This document shows, one piece after another, positions 52,418-61,442 of a stretch of 64,000 bases of DNA; positions within the stretch are counted from its first letter, which is position 1; each line of letters begins with the position of its first letter. Position numbers and translations under genes: made by a program. The DNA is from Xylophilus ampelinus (GTDB lineage: Bacteria; Pseudomonadota; Gammaproteobacteria; Burkholderiales; Burkholderiaceae_C): contig NZ_CABFMN010000080.1 in NCBI RefSeq assembly GCF_901875635.1, forward strand, positions 1 to 64,000, given 5' to 3'. A model generated the notes under the pieces. It made no database searches. It had not been told where the DNA came from and saw nothing but the letters and a program-made list of their open reading frames with translations.

Positions 52418-53629
52418 TCAAAGACCCCGCATAAGCCCTCCGTCGCCGGCGGCTCTTTGTCTCCGAAAGCTACGAGCGATCTCAAGCAGTTGCCGGTCCG
52501 CGCCCCGGGGACCGATCAGCGAAAGACCGACCGGCACGCCGCCGGCGGTCCACCCCAGTGGCAGGTTGACCTGCGGCAGACCCGCCAGCCCTGCAATACA
52601 CGTGAGCTCGACGATGCGGTCGCAAGCCATCGCCATCTCGCCGAGGGTTGCGTTTCGACGAAGAGGCAGCTGAGGTGTGGTTGGCAGGCAGATCACACGC
52701 GAGTCGCCAAGCAACTCGTCGAGCCGCATACGAGCAGCCGCACGTACTGCGTTAGGGGCGACGACGTCGGCGTCGGTCAGACGCGCGGCCAACGCCAGCG
52801 TCCGGCCGACTTCAAACGAGAAAGTCGGATTGACCCGATCGATCCAGTCGGCGAACGTCCGGCCGAACTCAAACGCTTGGAGGATCCGCTGGTTGTTGCA
52901 CCAAAGAGAAAGGCCTTCAGGTGCGAGCACCACATCGGACGAGTGCCCGAACGCTCCACGCACCGACTGCACGGCGTCACTTAACGCGCTTCGCACCGCA
53001 TCGTCGACTACGCCGAACGCGTCCGTCGCCACCAGTACCTCGTCGATCGTTCCCTGGCCCGGCGCGTCTGGCAGCAAGACATCGCCCAAGGTTGCAAAGC
53101 GCGCTGCGTCCGAGGCGAAGAAGCCGACGGTGTCGAAGGTCGGTGCCTGGGTCATCATGCCGTCGACGGGTATCGAGCCGTGCGTCGGCCGCAAGCCGTA
53201 CAGCCCCGTGTACGACGAGGGCACACGGACCGACCCGCCCGAGTCGGTTCCGAGGGACACATCGACCAACCCGCCTGCCACGGCCGAGGCCGAGCCGCTC
53301 GAGGAGCCCCCGGCCACGCGCCCGATGGCGCGCGGGTTTACCGGCGTGCCGTGGAAGCGGTTGATGCCAAGCAGGCCCAGCGAGATCTCGTCGGTGACCG
53401 TCTTGCCCACCAGCGTCGCCCCGGCGGCCAGCAGCCGCTCTACAGCCCAGGCGGAACGCCTTGCCGGCGCATGCGTGCGCAGCCAGTCGGGATTGCCGCA
53501 CCCGGTGACGTGGCCCTGCACGTCGAAGAGGTCCTTGGCCGCGAAGGTCCAGCCTGCCAGGCTGCCGCTCGCCGCGCCGGGCCGCACCACCCGCGGGCCC
53601 GGCACGAAAGCGCCGAGTTCATCGTTCAT
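52418..53629 (-). CDS. Amidase-signature family hydrolase
   Basis: 403 residues from ATG 53629 (GAGG ten bases upstream); GTG 53644 would overlap the preceding stop. The amidase signature Ser-cisSer-Lys triad is intact: FAAKDLFDV (Lys), GGSSSGSASAVAGGLVDVSLGTDSGGSVRVPSS (both Ser). The length is at the short end, like AtzF or mandelamide-type members. It hydrolyses an amide or carbamate to an acid and ammonia or amine in the cytosol. It is the last gene of a seven-gene minus-strand cluster with a peptide-type ABC importer and another amidase. The 3' end is 48 bp from the IS30 element. Confidence 0.88.
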   Translation of the reverse strand: MNDELGAFVPGPRVVRPGAASGSLAGWTFAAKDLFDVQGHVTGCGNPDWLRTHAPARRSAWAVERLLAAGATLVGKTVTDEISLGLLGINRFHGTPVNPRAIGRVAGGSSSGSASAVAGGLVDVSLGTDSGGSVRVPSSYTGLYGLRPTHGSIPVDGMMTQAPTFDTVGFFASDAARFATLGDVLLPDAPGQGTIDEVLVATDAFGVVDDAVRSALSDAVQSVRGAFGHSSDVVLAPEGLSLWCNNQRILQAFEFGRTFADWIDRVNPTFSFEVGRTLALAARLTDADVVAPNAVRAAARMRLDELLGDSRVICLPTTPQLPLRRNATLGEMAMACDRIVELTCIAGLAGLPQVNLPLGWTAGGVPVGLSLIGPRGADRQLLEIARSFRRQRAAGDGGLMRGL

Positions 53630-53640
53630 CGACGATCGCC

Positions 53641-55251
53641 TCACTCTTTGTAGAGCTTGCGGAAGTCCGGGTGCGTGTGGAACCAGTATTCGAAGCCCTT
53701 CACGTTCGGCTGCATCGCATAGTCGGCGAAGCGGGTGTAGAGCGGCACGCGCGGCACTTCGGTCATGACCGTGCTGACCATCGAGGTCAGGCTGTCCTTG
53801 TAAACCTTGTCGTCCGTAGTGAAGCGGGCGGTCTCGATCTGCGCGTCAAGTGCTGCATTGGTGTAGTTGGCCGTGTTGAACACGGCATTGTTCTTGCCGT
53901 CGAAATTCCAGAAAAAAAAGTACTCCGGGTAATCGAGCCATCCGTAGAACTCGGCGATGACCATCGGCATCGACTTGCTCGCCATCTGTGCGAACCAGTT
54001 GGACCCCGGCACCTTCTCAAGCGTGAGTTCGACGCCAATCTTCTTGAGCGATTCCTGGATCAGGATGGCAGTAGGCTCGCGTACCGTTGCTTCGCTCAGG
54101 TCATACGACAGCGTGGTCTTGAAGCCGTTGGACATGCCCGCCTCGGCCAGCAGGGCCTTTGCCTTGGCGATGTCGGTGGTGCGGTTGATCGGCACCGGCC
54201 AAGTCGGGCCATAGGCTTTGGTCGGCGCACCGCCCGCCATCAGCACGCCTCGTCCATAGAGCGCCGATGCCAGGATTTCCTTGTAGGGAATCGCATACGA
54301 GATGGCCTCGCGGACCTTCGGATTGTCGAACGGCTTGATCTTGGTGTTCATGTCGATGAAGACCAGGTCGTTCTGCACCGGGACGCCGATCACCTTGACC
54401 TTGCCGATCTTCGCCAGGTCGGCGTAGTCCTTCGGCGGCAGACCGACCGAGATGTCGACGTCGCCCTTCTCGATCAGCGCGCGACGTGTACCGGCCGATG
54501 CGATCTGGCGATAGATGACCTTCTTGAGCTTGGGCATCGATCCGGACTTCCATTCGTCAAAGCGCGCGAACACGGTCTGCTGGCCCGGTGTCCACGACTC
54601 GATCTTGTAGGCGCCACCGCCTGCATCGTTGCGCTGGACCCATTCGAACGCCCACGGGTCGGTCGGCGTCGCGTGTTTCTTGGCCAGTTCGGAATTGATG
54701 ATGACCGGCACCGGCACCGCCAGGTTGGGCATGACTAGCTTGTTCGGCTTGTCGAGCGTGATGCGGAAGGTGTAGTCGTCGACGACCGAGAACTTGGCCG
54801 GGTTGTCGAAGGAGCTGGCGGCCATCTGCACCGCCGGAAAGCCGCCGGCGGCTACTGCGCGATCGAAGGACCACTTGACGTCCTTGGCGGTGACCTTGGC
54901 GCCATCGTGGAACGTCGCGTTCTTGCGCAGGTAGAAGGTGTAGACCTTGTTGTCGGGGCTGATGTCCCAGCGTTCCGCCAGCTCGGGCGTCACGACCTTG
55001 GCGTCGTACGACACGGTGCCGTCGGCCAGCTTCTTCTCACCATGGCTGACCAGGCGGTCGTACACCTGCCACACAACCATGCGGCTGTGGTCGTTGGCTG
55101 TGGGCACCATCGTGTCGAGGCCGTTCGGGCCTTGCTCGGACACGATGACGAGCGTGTCCTTGGGCGTGGCCGCGAGCGCCGGCGCGGCGAGTACGGCCGT
55201 CAACGAGAGACATGCGAGCAGCGGCGCGCATCGAAAGCGTTGCGTGTTCAT
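53641..55251 (-). CDS. Peptide/nickel-type (DppA-like) ABC transporter substrate-binding protein
   Basis: 536 residues with a Sec leader (MNTQRFRCAPLLACLSLTAVLAAPALA). SBP_bac_5 fold: LAERWDISPDNKVYTFYLRKNATFHDGAKVTAKDVKWSFDRAV, DVDISVGLPPKDYADLAKIG and NPKVREAISYAIPYKEI. It binds an oligopeptide or another amide-bearing compound in the periplasm for the DppBCDF-type permease encoded in the same cluster. Placed between the two amidase genes, unlike most Dpp operons. Length is typical. Confidence 0.92.
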   Translation of the reverse strand: MNTQRFRCAPLLACLSLTAVLAAPALAATPKDTLVIVSEQGPNGLDTMVPTANDHSRMVVWQVYDRLVSHGEKKLADGTVSYDAKVVTPELAERWDISPDNKVYTFYLRKNATFHDGAKVTAKDVKWSFDRAVAAGGFPAVQMAASSFDNPAKFSVVDDYTFRITLDKPNKLVMPNLAVPVPVIINSELAKKHATPTDPWAFEWVQRNDAGGGAYKIESWTPGQQTVFARFDEWKSGSMPKLKKVIYRQIASAGTRRALIEKGDVDISVGLPPKDYADLAKIGKVKVIGVPVQNDLVFIDMNTKIKPFDNPKVREAISYAIPYKEILASALYGRGVLMAGGAPTKAYGPTWPVPINRTTDIAKAKALLAEAGMSNGFKTTLSYDLSEATVREPTAILIQESLKKIGVELTLEKVPGSNWFAQMASKSMPMVIAEFYGWLDYPEYFFFWNFDGKNNAVFNTANYTNAALDAQIETARFTTDDKVYKDSLTSMVSTVMTEVPRVPLYTRFADYAMQPNVKGFEYWFHTHPDFRKLYKE

Positions 55252-55302
55252 GAGATTTCCTTTTGAGATGGGGGGACGAGAAAATTTCGGAGCTGTGTCG
55301 GG

Positions 55303-56769
55303 TCAGAGTCCGAGCCGGTCCAGCAGGGCCGGCCACTTGTGCGCCCAGGGGCGGGCCTGCTCGAAGGCGCCCGATGCAGCAAGCACGGTGCGGTCGTCGA
55401 GGTGTCGGCCGATGATCTGCATTCCGACCGGCAAGCCGTCCTTCGTGAACCCCGCCGGGATGCTGGCCGCGGGCTGGCCCGTGAGATTGGCCGGGAAGGT
55501 GAAGCACAACCAGTTGGCGTTATGGCCCATGCGGCCTTCGATGATCTCGGGACCCTGCATGTGGACCGGAAACGGCGGCACGGCGAGCGTCGGCGTGATC
55601 AACAGGTCGTAGTTCGCCATGAAACGCCACATCCTGTTGCAGAGCATCTTGCGCGCCGTGTGGGCGTTGGTGAACTCCTCGCCGGTCCAAGGCTTCATGA
55701 CTAGGTCGACCAGATGCGGCGAGATTTCGTGCTCGCGGCCCTTGATCAATTCGCGCATGCCCTTCAAGTCGGTATCGGCCGCGACCAGCGTCCAGAAGTG
55801 GCCGCCCATCTCGGAGCCCCAGCCGGGATTGGCGCGCTCCACGGTGCAGCCCAGTTCCTTTTCGAACACCTGCACGGCTTCGCTCACCACACGCCGCACC
55901 TCGGGGTCGACCGCCGCGTAGCCCCAGTCCTCGCTGTACGCGATGCGCAGGCCCTTGACGCTGCCCTTGACCGCTTCGACGTAGTCGAAGTCGGCGGCCG
56001 GGATCGAATAGCGGTCACGGGGATCGGGGCCGGCGATGACGCTCAGCATCAGCGCCGAGTCGGTCACGGTGCGGCTCATTGGGCCGATGTGCTCGAGCGT
56101 TTCCCAGCTCGACACGCCTGGATAGCGCTCGTCGCGGCAGCCTGGGTACAACGCCACGCGCCCCATGGATGCCTTTATGCCGTACAGACCGCAATGCGCC
56201 GAAGGAATGCGCACCGACCCGCCGCCGTCGCTGCCGATCGCAAACGGTGCGACGCCCGATGCCACCGATGCGCCCGAGCCCGCACTCGATCCGCCGGAGG
56301 TCATCGCCAGGTCCCACGGGTTGCGCGTGGTCTCGAACACCGGGTTGTGGCCGACGCCGCTGTATCCGAACTCCGGAACGTTCGTCTTGCCAATGATCAC
56401 GGCGCCCGCGGCCTTGAGCCGCTCGACCACGATGTCGTCTTCATCGGGCACGAACTCCTCGTAGAGCTTCGAGCCCATCACGGTCTTGATGTCCTTGGTC
56501 GCGACCAGGTCCTTGATGCCGATCGGTACGCCGGCCAGCACGCCCAGCGGTTCGCCCGAAGCGATCTTGCGGTCGACCTCTTTCGCGGCCGCGCGCGCCA
56601 CGTCGGGCGTCGGCGTGCAGAAGGCGTGAATGTGCGGCTCGAGCACGTCCATGCGGCGCAGCACCGCGTCGGTGACTTCGATCGCCGAGAACTTTTTGTC
56701 CCTGATGTGGGCCGCGATGGTGACGGCGTCCATCCTGCAGATCTCGTTATCGGTGGTTTGGCTGGACAT
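55303..56769 (-). CDS. Amidase-signature family hydrolase
   Basis: 488 residues from ATG 56769, chosen because GGAG lies 7 bases upstream and the preceding 42 codons read through the next gene's upstream region. Catalytic triad: GIKDLVATKD (Lys), TSGGSSAGSGASVASGVAPFAIGSDGGGSVRIPSAHCG (both Ser). Full-length amidase (GatA/aryl-acylamidase type), 85 residues longer than the first amidase. It should hydrolyse an imported amide. Gene order (ATPases, amidase, binding protein, amidase) implies two different amide bonds or two substrates. Confidence 0.92.
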   Translation of the reverse strand: MSSQTTDNEICRMDAVTIAAHIRDKKFSAIEVTDAVLRRMDVLEPHIHAFCTPTPDVARAAAKEVDRKIASGEPLGVLAGVPIGIKDLVATKDIKTVMGSKLYEEFVPDEDDIVVERLKAAGAVIIGKTNVPEFGYSGVGHNPVFETTRNPWDLAMTSGGSSAGSGASVASGVAPFAIGSDGGGSVRIPSAHCGLYGIKASMGRVALYPGCRDERYPGVSSWETLEHIGPMSRTVTDSALMLSVIAGPDPRDRYSIPAADFDYVEAVKGSVKGLRIAYSEDWGYAAVDPEVRRVVSEAVQVFEKELGCTVERANPGWGSEMGGHFWTLVAADTDLKGMRELIKGREHEISPHLVDLVMKPWTGEEFTNAHTARKMLCNRMWRFMANYDLLITPTLAVPPFPVHMQGPEIIEGRMGHNANWLCFTFPANLTGQPAASIPAGFTKDGLPVGMQIIGRHLDDRTVLAASGAFEQARPWAHKWPALLDRLGL

Positions 56770-56804
56770 TGGTGCTCCTGATGTCGGGTCGAAATTGAGG
56801 TGGT

Positions 56805-57845
56805 TCAGGCGAAGTGGCATGCCGCCTGGTGGGCCGGAGCGACCGCGCGCAGCGCGGGCGACGCCGTGATGCAGCGATCGGTGCCCTGGGGGCAACGGCC
56901 ATAGAAGCGGCAGCGGTTGGGATCTGGGTTGACCGGGCTGGTCGGGCTCCCCTCCAGGCGCAGGCGCTGTTCGCCTCGCCTGGCTGGATCGGGAATGGCC
57001 GCGACGAGCGCCTGCGTGTAAGGATGTTTGGGCGAGGTGAAAAGCGATTCAGCCGTTGCCACCTCCACCACCCGTCCGAGATACATCACGACGATGCGCT
57101 CGCACAGCAGGCGCACCACGTTAAGGTCGTGCGACACGAAGAGGTAGCTCATGCCCAGGCGGTCGCGCAAGTCGGCCAGCAGCCGAAGGATGACGGCCTG
57201 GACCGACACGTCGAGCGCCGAAGTCGGCTCGTCAAGGATCAGCAAGGAAGGCTCGACTGCGATGGCGCGCGCAATGCCGACGCGCGCGCGTTGTCCGCCC
57301 GAGAGCTGATGCGGATAGCGCGTGACCAGTTCGGCCGGAAGGCCCACCAGTTCGGCCGCGTGATACACGCGGCGCGCAAGCTCGGGCGCATCCTTGATGC
57401 CGAGCAGCCGGCGCAGCGGGTCGGCGATCGAATCGAACACGCGGAACGTCGGGTTGAGGCTCTCGGTCGGATCCTGGAACACCACCTGGATGCGGGCGCG
57501 TTCGGGCGAGCGCACGAAGCGCTCGGCGGTCATGGCCGAGAGATTCTGACCGTCGAACGTGATGTGTCCCGAACTCGGATCGATGAGCCTCGCGAGCAAG
57601 CGCGCGAGCGTCGACTTGCCGCAACCCGATTCACCGACCAGTCCGACGCACTCGCTGCTGGAAATGCTCAACTGCACGTCGTCGACCGCGTGCAGCATCG
57701 CGCCCTTGCGGCGCGGACCGACCGGGTAGAGCTTGAAGAGCTTGTTGGCCGACAGCAACGGTAAGCTCGTCGGCGCAGAGGCAGACGCACGATCCAGGGT
57801 GTTGGACGGCAGGACATTCGTGGGCAACATCGGGCTCGGCTTCAC
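56805..57845 (-). CDS. Oligopeptide-type ABC transporter ATP-binding protein (DppF/OppF type)
   Basis: 346 residues. Walker A GESGCGKSTLARLL, Q-loop VVFQDPTESLNP, signature LSGGQRARVGIARAI, Walker B LLILDEPTSALDVSVQA, H-loop VSHDLNVV. C-terminal OppDF module: SPKHPYTQALVAAIP, CRFYGRCP with two of the Fe-S-type Cys, CITASP. It pairs with the next ATPase gene, whose stop overlaps its start by four bases. Confidence 0.95.
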   Translation of the reverse strand: MKPSPMLPTNVLPSNTLDRASASAPTSLPLLSANKLFKLYPVGPRRKGAMLHAVDDVQLSISSSECVGLVGESGCGKSTLARLLARLIDPSSGHITFDGQNLSAMTAERFVRSPERARIQVVFQDPTESLNPTFRVFDSIADPLRRLLGIKDAPELARRVYHAAELVGLPAELVTRYPHQLSGGQRARVGIARAIAVEPSLLILDEPTSALDVSVQAVILRLLADLRDRLGMSYLFVSHDLNVVRLLCERIVVMYLGRVVEVATAESLFTSPKHPYTQALVAAIPDPARRGEQRLRLEGSPTSPVNPDPNRCRFYGRCPQGTDRCITASPALRAVAPAHQAACHFA

Positions 57846-58870
57846 AATGGGTTCCTGCAGCGCACCAGGTGATCGGCCAACATCTGCGTCCAGGGCAGCG
57901 GCGGCTCATCGCACACCGGCAGTGCGCGCTCGCAGCGGTGGCGAAAACGACAGACCGACAGCTCGCCGCGCAGGTCGGGCAACTGCCCCGGGATCGAGGT
58001 GAGCGACGCCACCGACGAGCGCGGCGTCGGCGTTGCGGCTAGCAGTTGCCGCGTGTAGGGATGAGCCGGCTCGCGCAGCAGGACCTCGGTCGGTGCGAAC
58101 TCGACCACATGGCCGGCGTGCATCACCGCGATGCGATCGCAGTACTCGCCGGCAAGCCCGAGATCGTGCGTGATCAGCAGCGTCGACATGCGCGTGCTGC
58201 GGCTCAGGTCGCGGATCAGGTCCATGATCACCGCCTGCGTGGTCACGTCCAGTCCCGTGGTTGGCTCGTCGGCGATCAGCATCGAAGGCGAACAGGCCAG
58301 AGCCATCGCGATCATCACGCGTTGGCACATACCGCCGGACAACTCGAACGGATAGGCGTCGAAGCGGCGTTCGGGATCGGGAATACGAACCCGCTCCAGG
58401 GCCTGGATGGCATGGCGCCGCAGCTCATCGCTGCGGATGGCCGCATGGCGCCGCAGCACGTCTTCGATTTGCAGGCCGACCTTGCGGATCGGATTGAGCG
58501 CCGTGCGCGGGCTCTGGAAGATCATGGCCAGTTCACGGCCGCGGATCTCGCCCAGTTCTGCCTCGGTGGTCTTCAGGAGCTCGGTGCCACCGAAACGGAT
58601 GCTGCCGCTCTCGATGCGCGCCGCCGGATCGTGCAGGCCCATCACCGTGTATGCCATCACTGACTTGCCAGAACCACTTTCGCCAACGACACCGACGATC
58701 TCGCCGCGCTGCACGGTGAGCGAGACATCCTCCAGCGCCTTGACCGTGCCATGGCGCGTCTTGAAATTGAGCGACAGCGCCTCAACGAACAGGTGCGCAG
58801 GGGCGCCGACGGATGTTGCACTGCCCCCTGTGGCGAGCACATCGAGCGGGTGCAAGGGAAAGGCACTCAT
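57842..58870 (-). CDS. Oligopeptide-type ABC transporter ATP-binding protein (DppD/OppD type)
   Basis: 342 residues from ATG 58870 (GTG and upstream frame rejected). Walker A GESGSGKSVMAYTVM, signature LSGGMCQRVMIAMALA, Walker B MLIADEPTTGLDVTTQA, H-loop ITHDLGLA, C-terminal HPYTRQLLAATP and CRFRHRCERALPVC (Cys pattern of the OppDF tail). ATGA overlap with the permease gene upstream. Confidence 0.95.
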   Translation of the reverse strand: MSAFPLHPLDVLATGGSATSVGAPAHLFVEALSLNFKTRHGTVKALEDVSLTVQRGEIVGVVGESGSGKSVMAYTVMGLHDPAARIESGSIRFGGTELLKTTEAELGEIRGRELAMIFQSPRTALNPIRKVGLQIEDVLRRHAAIRSDELRRHAIQALERVRIPDPERRFDAYPFELSGGMCQRVMIAMALACSPSMLIADEPTTGLDVTTQAVIMDLIRDLSRSTRMSTLLITHDLGLAGEYCDRIAVMHAGHVVEFAPTEVLLREPAHPYTRQLLAATPTPRSSVASLTSIPGQLPDLRGELSVCRFRHRCERALPVCDEPPLPWTQMLADHLVRCRNPL

Positions 58871-59784
58871 GTGCGCCTCCGCGGATCGAGCAGGTCGCGC
58901 AACCCGTCGCCCAGCAGGTTGAAGCAGAAGACGGCCAGCACCAGCGCAGCGCCCGGAAACATGAAGGTCCACCACTCGCCCGAGATGATGTTGCTGGCGC
59001 CCTCGGACACCATGATTCCCCATTCGGGTGTCGGTGCCCTCACACCAAGGCCGATGTAAGAGAGACCCGCGGCGTTCAGGATGGCCCATCCCATGTTGAG
59101 CGAGGCTTGCACCATCATCGGCGGGAGGATGTTGGGCACGATGTGATGGACCAGCACCTGCACCGGTGTGTTGCCGCCCATGCGCGCCGCTTCGACGTAG
59201 CCCAGTTCGCGCCGGATGTTGACCTCTCCACGCGCGAAGCGATAGTAGAAAGGCAGGTTGATGATCATCGTGGCGATGACGATGTTCAGCACGTTGTTGC
59301 CCAGCGCGGCAACGATGCCCATCGCCAGCACGAACAGCGGAAAGGCCATGATCGTGTCCATGACGCGCCCGAGCACGCGCTCGAGCCAGCCGCCGAAGTA
59401 GCCACCCATGGCACCGAGCGCCAGGCCCACGACGAACGACAAGGCTACGGCCGATACCGCCATGCCGAGGTCGAGCCGGGTCGCCACGATCACACGGCTC
59501 AGGATGTCGCGCCCAAGGGCATCGGTGCCGAACCAATGCGCCCAAGACGGCGGCACCAGCCGCGCGGTGCCGTCGGTGGCCAGCGGGTCGTAGGGCGCGA
59601 TCAACGACCCGAAGATCGCCAGCACGACGAGCAACACCAAGATGACGACGGCCACCAGCGTGAGCTTGTTCTGTGCGAAGGCATAGCGCAGGTTCTGGGC
59701 GAACGTGCGCAGCGCGTTCGATGCAGGGACGCCCGCGTTGAGCAGGGCCGGATCGATGGGTTTGCTTGCGTCCATCGTTTTCAT
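58867..59784 (-). CDS. Oligopeptide-type ABC transporter permease (DppC type)
   Basis: 305 residues; about six membrane spans. DppC features: N-terminal cytoplasmic segment, LIAPYDPLATDG periplasmic loop, GTDALGRDILSRVI and the EAA-like coupling loop EAARMGGNTPVQVLVHHIVPN. ATG 59784 overlaps the DppB stop. Confidence 0.95.
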   Translation of the reverse strand: MKTMDASKPIDPALLNAGVPASNALRTFAQNLRYAFAQNKLTLVAVVILVLLVVLAIFGSLIAPYDPLATDGTARLVPPSWAHWFGTDALGRDILSRVIVATRLDLGMAVSAVALSFVVGLALGAMGGYFGGWLERVLGRVMDTIMAFPLFVLAMGIVAALGNNVLNIVIATMIINLPFYYRFARGEVNIRRELGYVEAARMGGNTPVQVLVHHIVPNILPPMMVQASLNMGWAILNAAGLSYIGLGVRAPTPEWGIMVSEGASNIISGEWWTFMFPGAALVLAVFCFNLLGDGLRDLLDPRRRT

Positions 59785-60794
59785 CCTTCGAAGCGCACGC
59801 GCGGGTCGATCAGCGTGCTGGCCACGTCGACCGTCAGATTGAGCAGGGTATAGAGCAGCGCCATCATCAGGACAAAGCCCTGCACGGCGGCATAGTCCGA
59901 TGCCAGCACGGCGGACACCGCGTAGGCACCGATGCCTTGCCAGCCGAACACCTGCTCGATCAGCACGTTCGAACCCAGCAGAAAGCTGAACACCATGCCC
60001 AGGATGTTGGCGACTGGCAGCAACGCATTGCGGAACGCGTAGGTCATGAGGATGGTGCGGCCGCGCAAGCCGCCTGCGCGTGCGGTGCGCGTGAAGTCGG
60101 CACCGAGCGCCGCCAGCATCGATGCGCGCGTGATGCGTGCGATTGGCGCGAGCGCGAAGAGCCCGAGCGAGATCGATGGCAGGATGAGTTGCGCAGCCGA
60201 TGCCTTGAACACATCGAAATCACCGGCGACCAAGCTGTCGATTAGGTAGGAACCGGTGACGCGCGTCGGCGGCGAGTACAGCATTTCATCGAGCCGACCC
60301 ACGGGCTGCGGCGACCAGCCGAGCAGGAAGTAGAAGACGAACAGCAACAAAAGTCCGATGAAGAAGGTCGGGAAGGCCGAGCTCACGGTGATCGTGCCGC
60401 GGCAAAAGTGATCGATCGCCGAATCCGGCCGGGTTGCGGCGACGAGACCCATGGGGATCGCGATGCCGACTGCGAAGATCAACGCGCACAGCGTGAGCTC
60501 CATCGATGCGGGCAGACGCGTCGTGAGGTCGACGAGCACAGGCTGACCGGTGGTCAGGGACGTTCCAAGGTCGCCGTGCGCAAGGTCGCCGACGTACTTG
60601 AAGAACTGCTCCGGCAAGCTCTTGTCGAGGCCCAGTGACGCGCGTATCTGGGCGATCGACTCTGCGTTGGCGGCCGGGCCAGCGAAGTAAGCGGCCGGGT
60701 CGCCTGGCAAGGCGTGGGAAAGCAGGAACGTGATGACCACGATGCCGATGAAGCTCGGCACGGTTCCCAGGATTCGCTTCAATACAAATGACAT
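59781..60794 (-). CDS. Oligopeptide-type ABC transporter permease (DppB type)
   Basis: 337 residues from ATG 60794 (MSFVLKRILGTVPSFIGIVVIT, the family start). About six spans, GDLGTSLTTGQPV, and the coupling loop DFTRTARAGGLRGRTILMTYAFRNALLPV. First gene of the minus-strand transport and amidase cluster; divergent from the HbpS/XRE genes with 153 bp between starts. Confidence 0.95.
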   Translation of the reverse strand: MSFVLKRILGTVPSFIGIVVITFLLSHALPGDPAAYFAGPAANAESIAQIRASLGLDKSLPEQFFKYVGDLAHGDLGTSLTTGQPVLVDLTTRLPASMELTLCALIFAVGIAIPMGLVAATRPDSAIDHFCRGTITVSSAFPTFFIGLLLLFVFYFLLGWSPQPVGRLDEMLYSPPTRVTGSYLIDSLVAGDFDVFKASAAQLILPSISLGLFALAPIARITRASMLAALGADFTRTARAGGLRGRTILMTYAFRNALLPVANILGMVFSFLLGSNVLIEQVFGWQGIGAYAVSAVLASDYAAVQGFVLMMALLYTLLNLTVDVASTLIDPRVRFEG

Positions 60795-60859
60795 GCAATC
60801 GGGGTTGCAAGCTGTGTGCCAGGGATTCCGGCAGAAATCGCACCTACGTGATGCAAAAG

Positions 60860-60870
60860 CAAGTGACTTG
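60860..60870. promoter_or_regulatory. 11-bp palindrome between dppB-like and hbpS-like genes
   Basis: CAAGT-G-ACTTG, perfect dyad, in the 153-bp divergent region, between AT-rich blocks GATGCAAAAG and CCAAAATGATG. A candidate XRE-cupin operator; the weak promoter candidate TTGATC (60869-60874), 17 bp, TACATC (60892-60897) on the plus strand overlaps it. Confidence 0.4.
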
Positions 60871-60947
60871 ATCCAAAATGATGCCTGTCGTACATCGTGC
60901 TTCATGTGCCCTGCACGATTTCAATCAAACGGAAAGGACGAGATCCC

Positions 60948-61433
60948 ATGGACGCAGACGTTATCGAGTCACGGTCATTGACCTTCAGCGGCGCGCATCG
61001 TGTGTTGCTGGCGTCCATCGCTCATGCGCAGGCCATCGGGCAGCCGATGTGCATCTCGGTGGTCGACGCTGGCGGCAACTTGCTCGCCTTTGCGCGAATG
61101 GACGGCTCCAAGGCTCTGAGCATCCACTCGTCGGCCGCCAAGGCGGTCACCGCGGCGATGTCCGCCACACCGACGGGCGGCGCGCATGCCGATGTCGAAC
61201 TGCAGATCGCGATGGCGTCGGACTTGAAATGGACCAATCTCATCGGCGGACTGCCGATCCGGGTCGACGGTTTCGTCATCGGCGCGGTGGCCGCAGGCTC
61301 TGGCACCGGCACTCAGGACCTGGCCGTCGCGCGCGCCGGTGCGGCCGCGCTTCCGGGTGCCGACATGTTCGACAGCTTCGTGCCGATGGGTGTGGAAGAT
61401 ACGGGGATCATTCGCGGACAGGCCATTGGATAA
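60948..61433 (+). CDS. GlcG/HbpS-family protein
   Basis: 161 residues from ATG 60948. DUF336/HbpS fold: CISVVDAGGNLLAFARMDGSKALSIHSSAAKAVTAAM, LPIRVDGFVIGAVAAGSGTGTQDLAVARAGAAAL. No signal peptide. GlcG-like proteins of this kind are small octamers; some (HbpS) bind haem or metals, others bind pathway intermediates. It is 9 bp upstream of the XRE-cupin regulator gene and so shares its transcript. Confidence 0.85.
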   Translation: MDADVIESRSLTFSGAHRVLLASIAHAQAIGQPMCISVVDAGGNLLAFARMDGSKALSIHSSAAKAVTAAMSATPTGGAHADVELQIAMASDLKWTNLIGGLPIRVDGFVIGAVAAGSGTGTQDLAVARAGAAALPGADMFDSFVPMGVEDTGIIRGQAIG

Positions 61434-61442
61434 TCCCCCGCC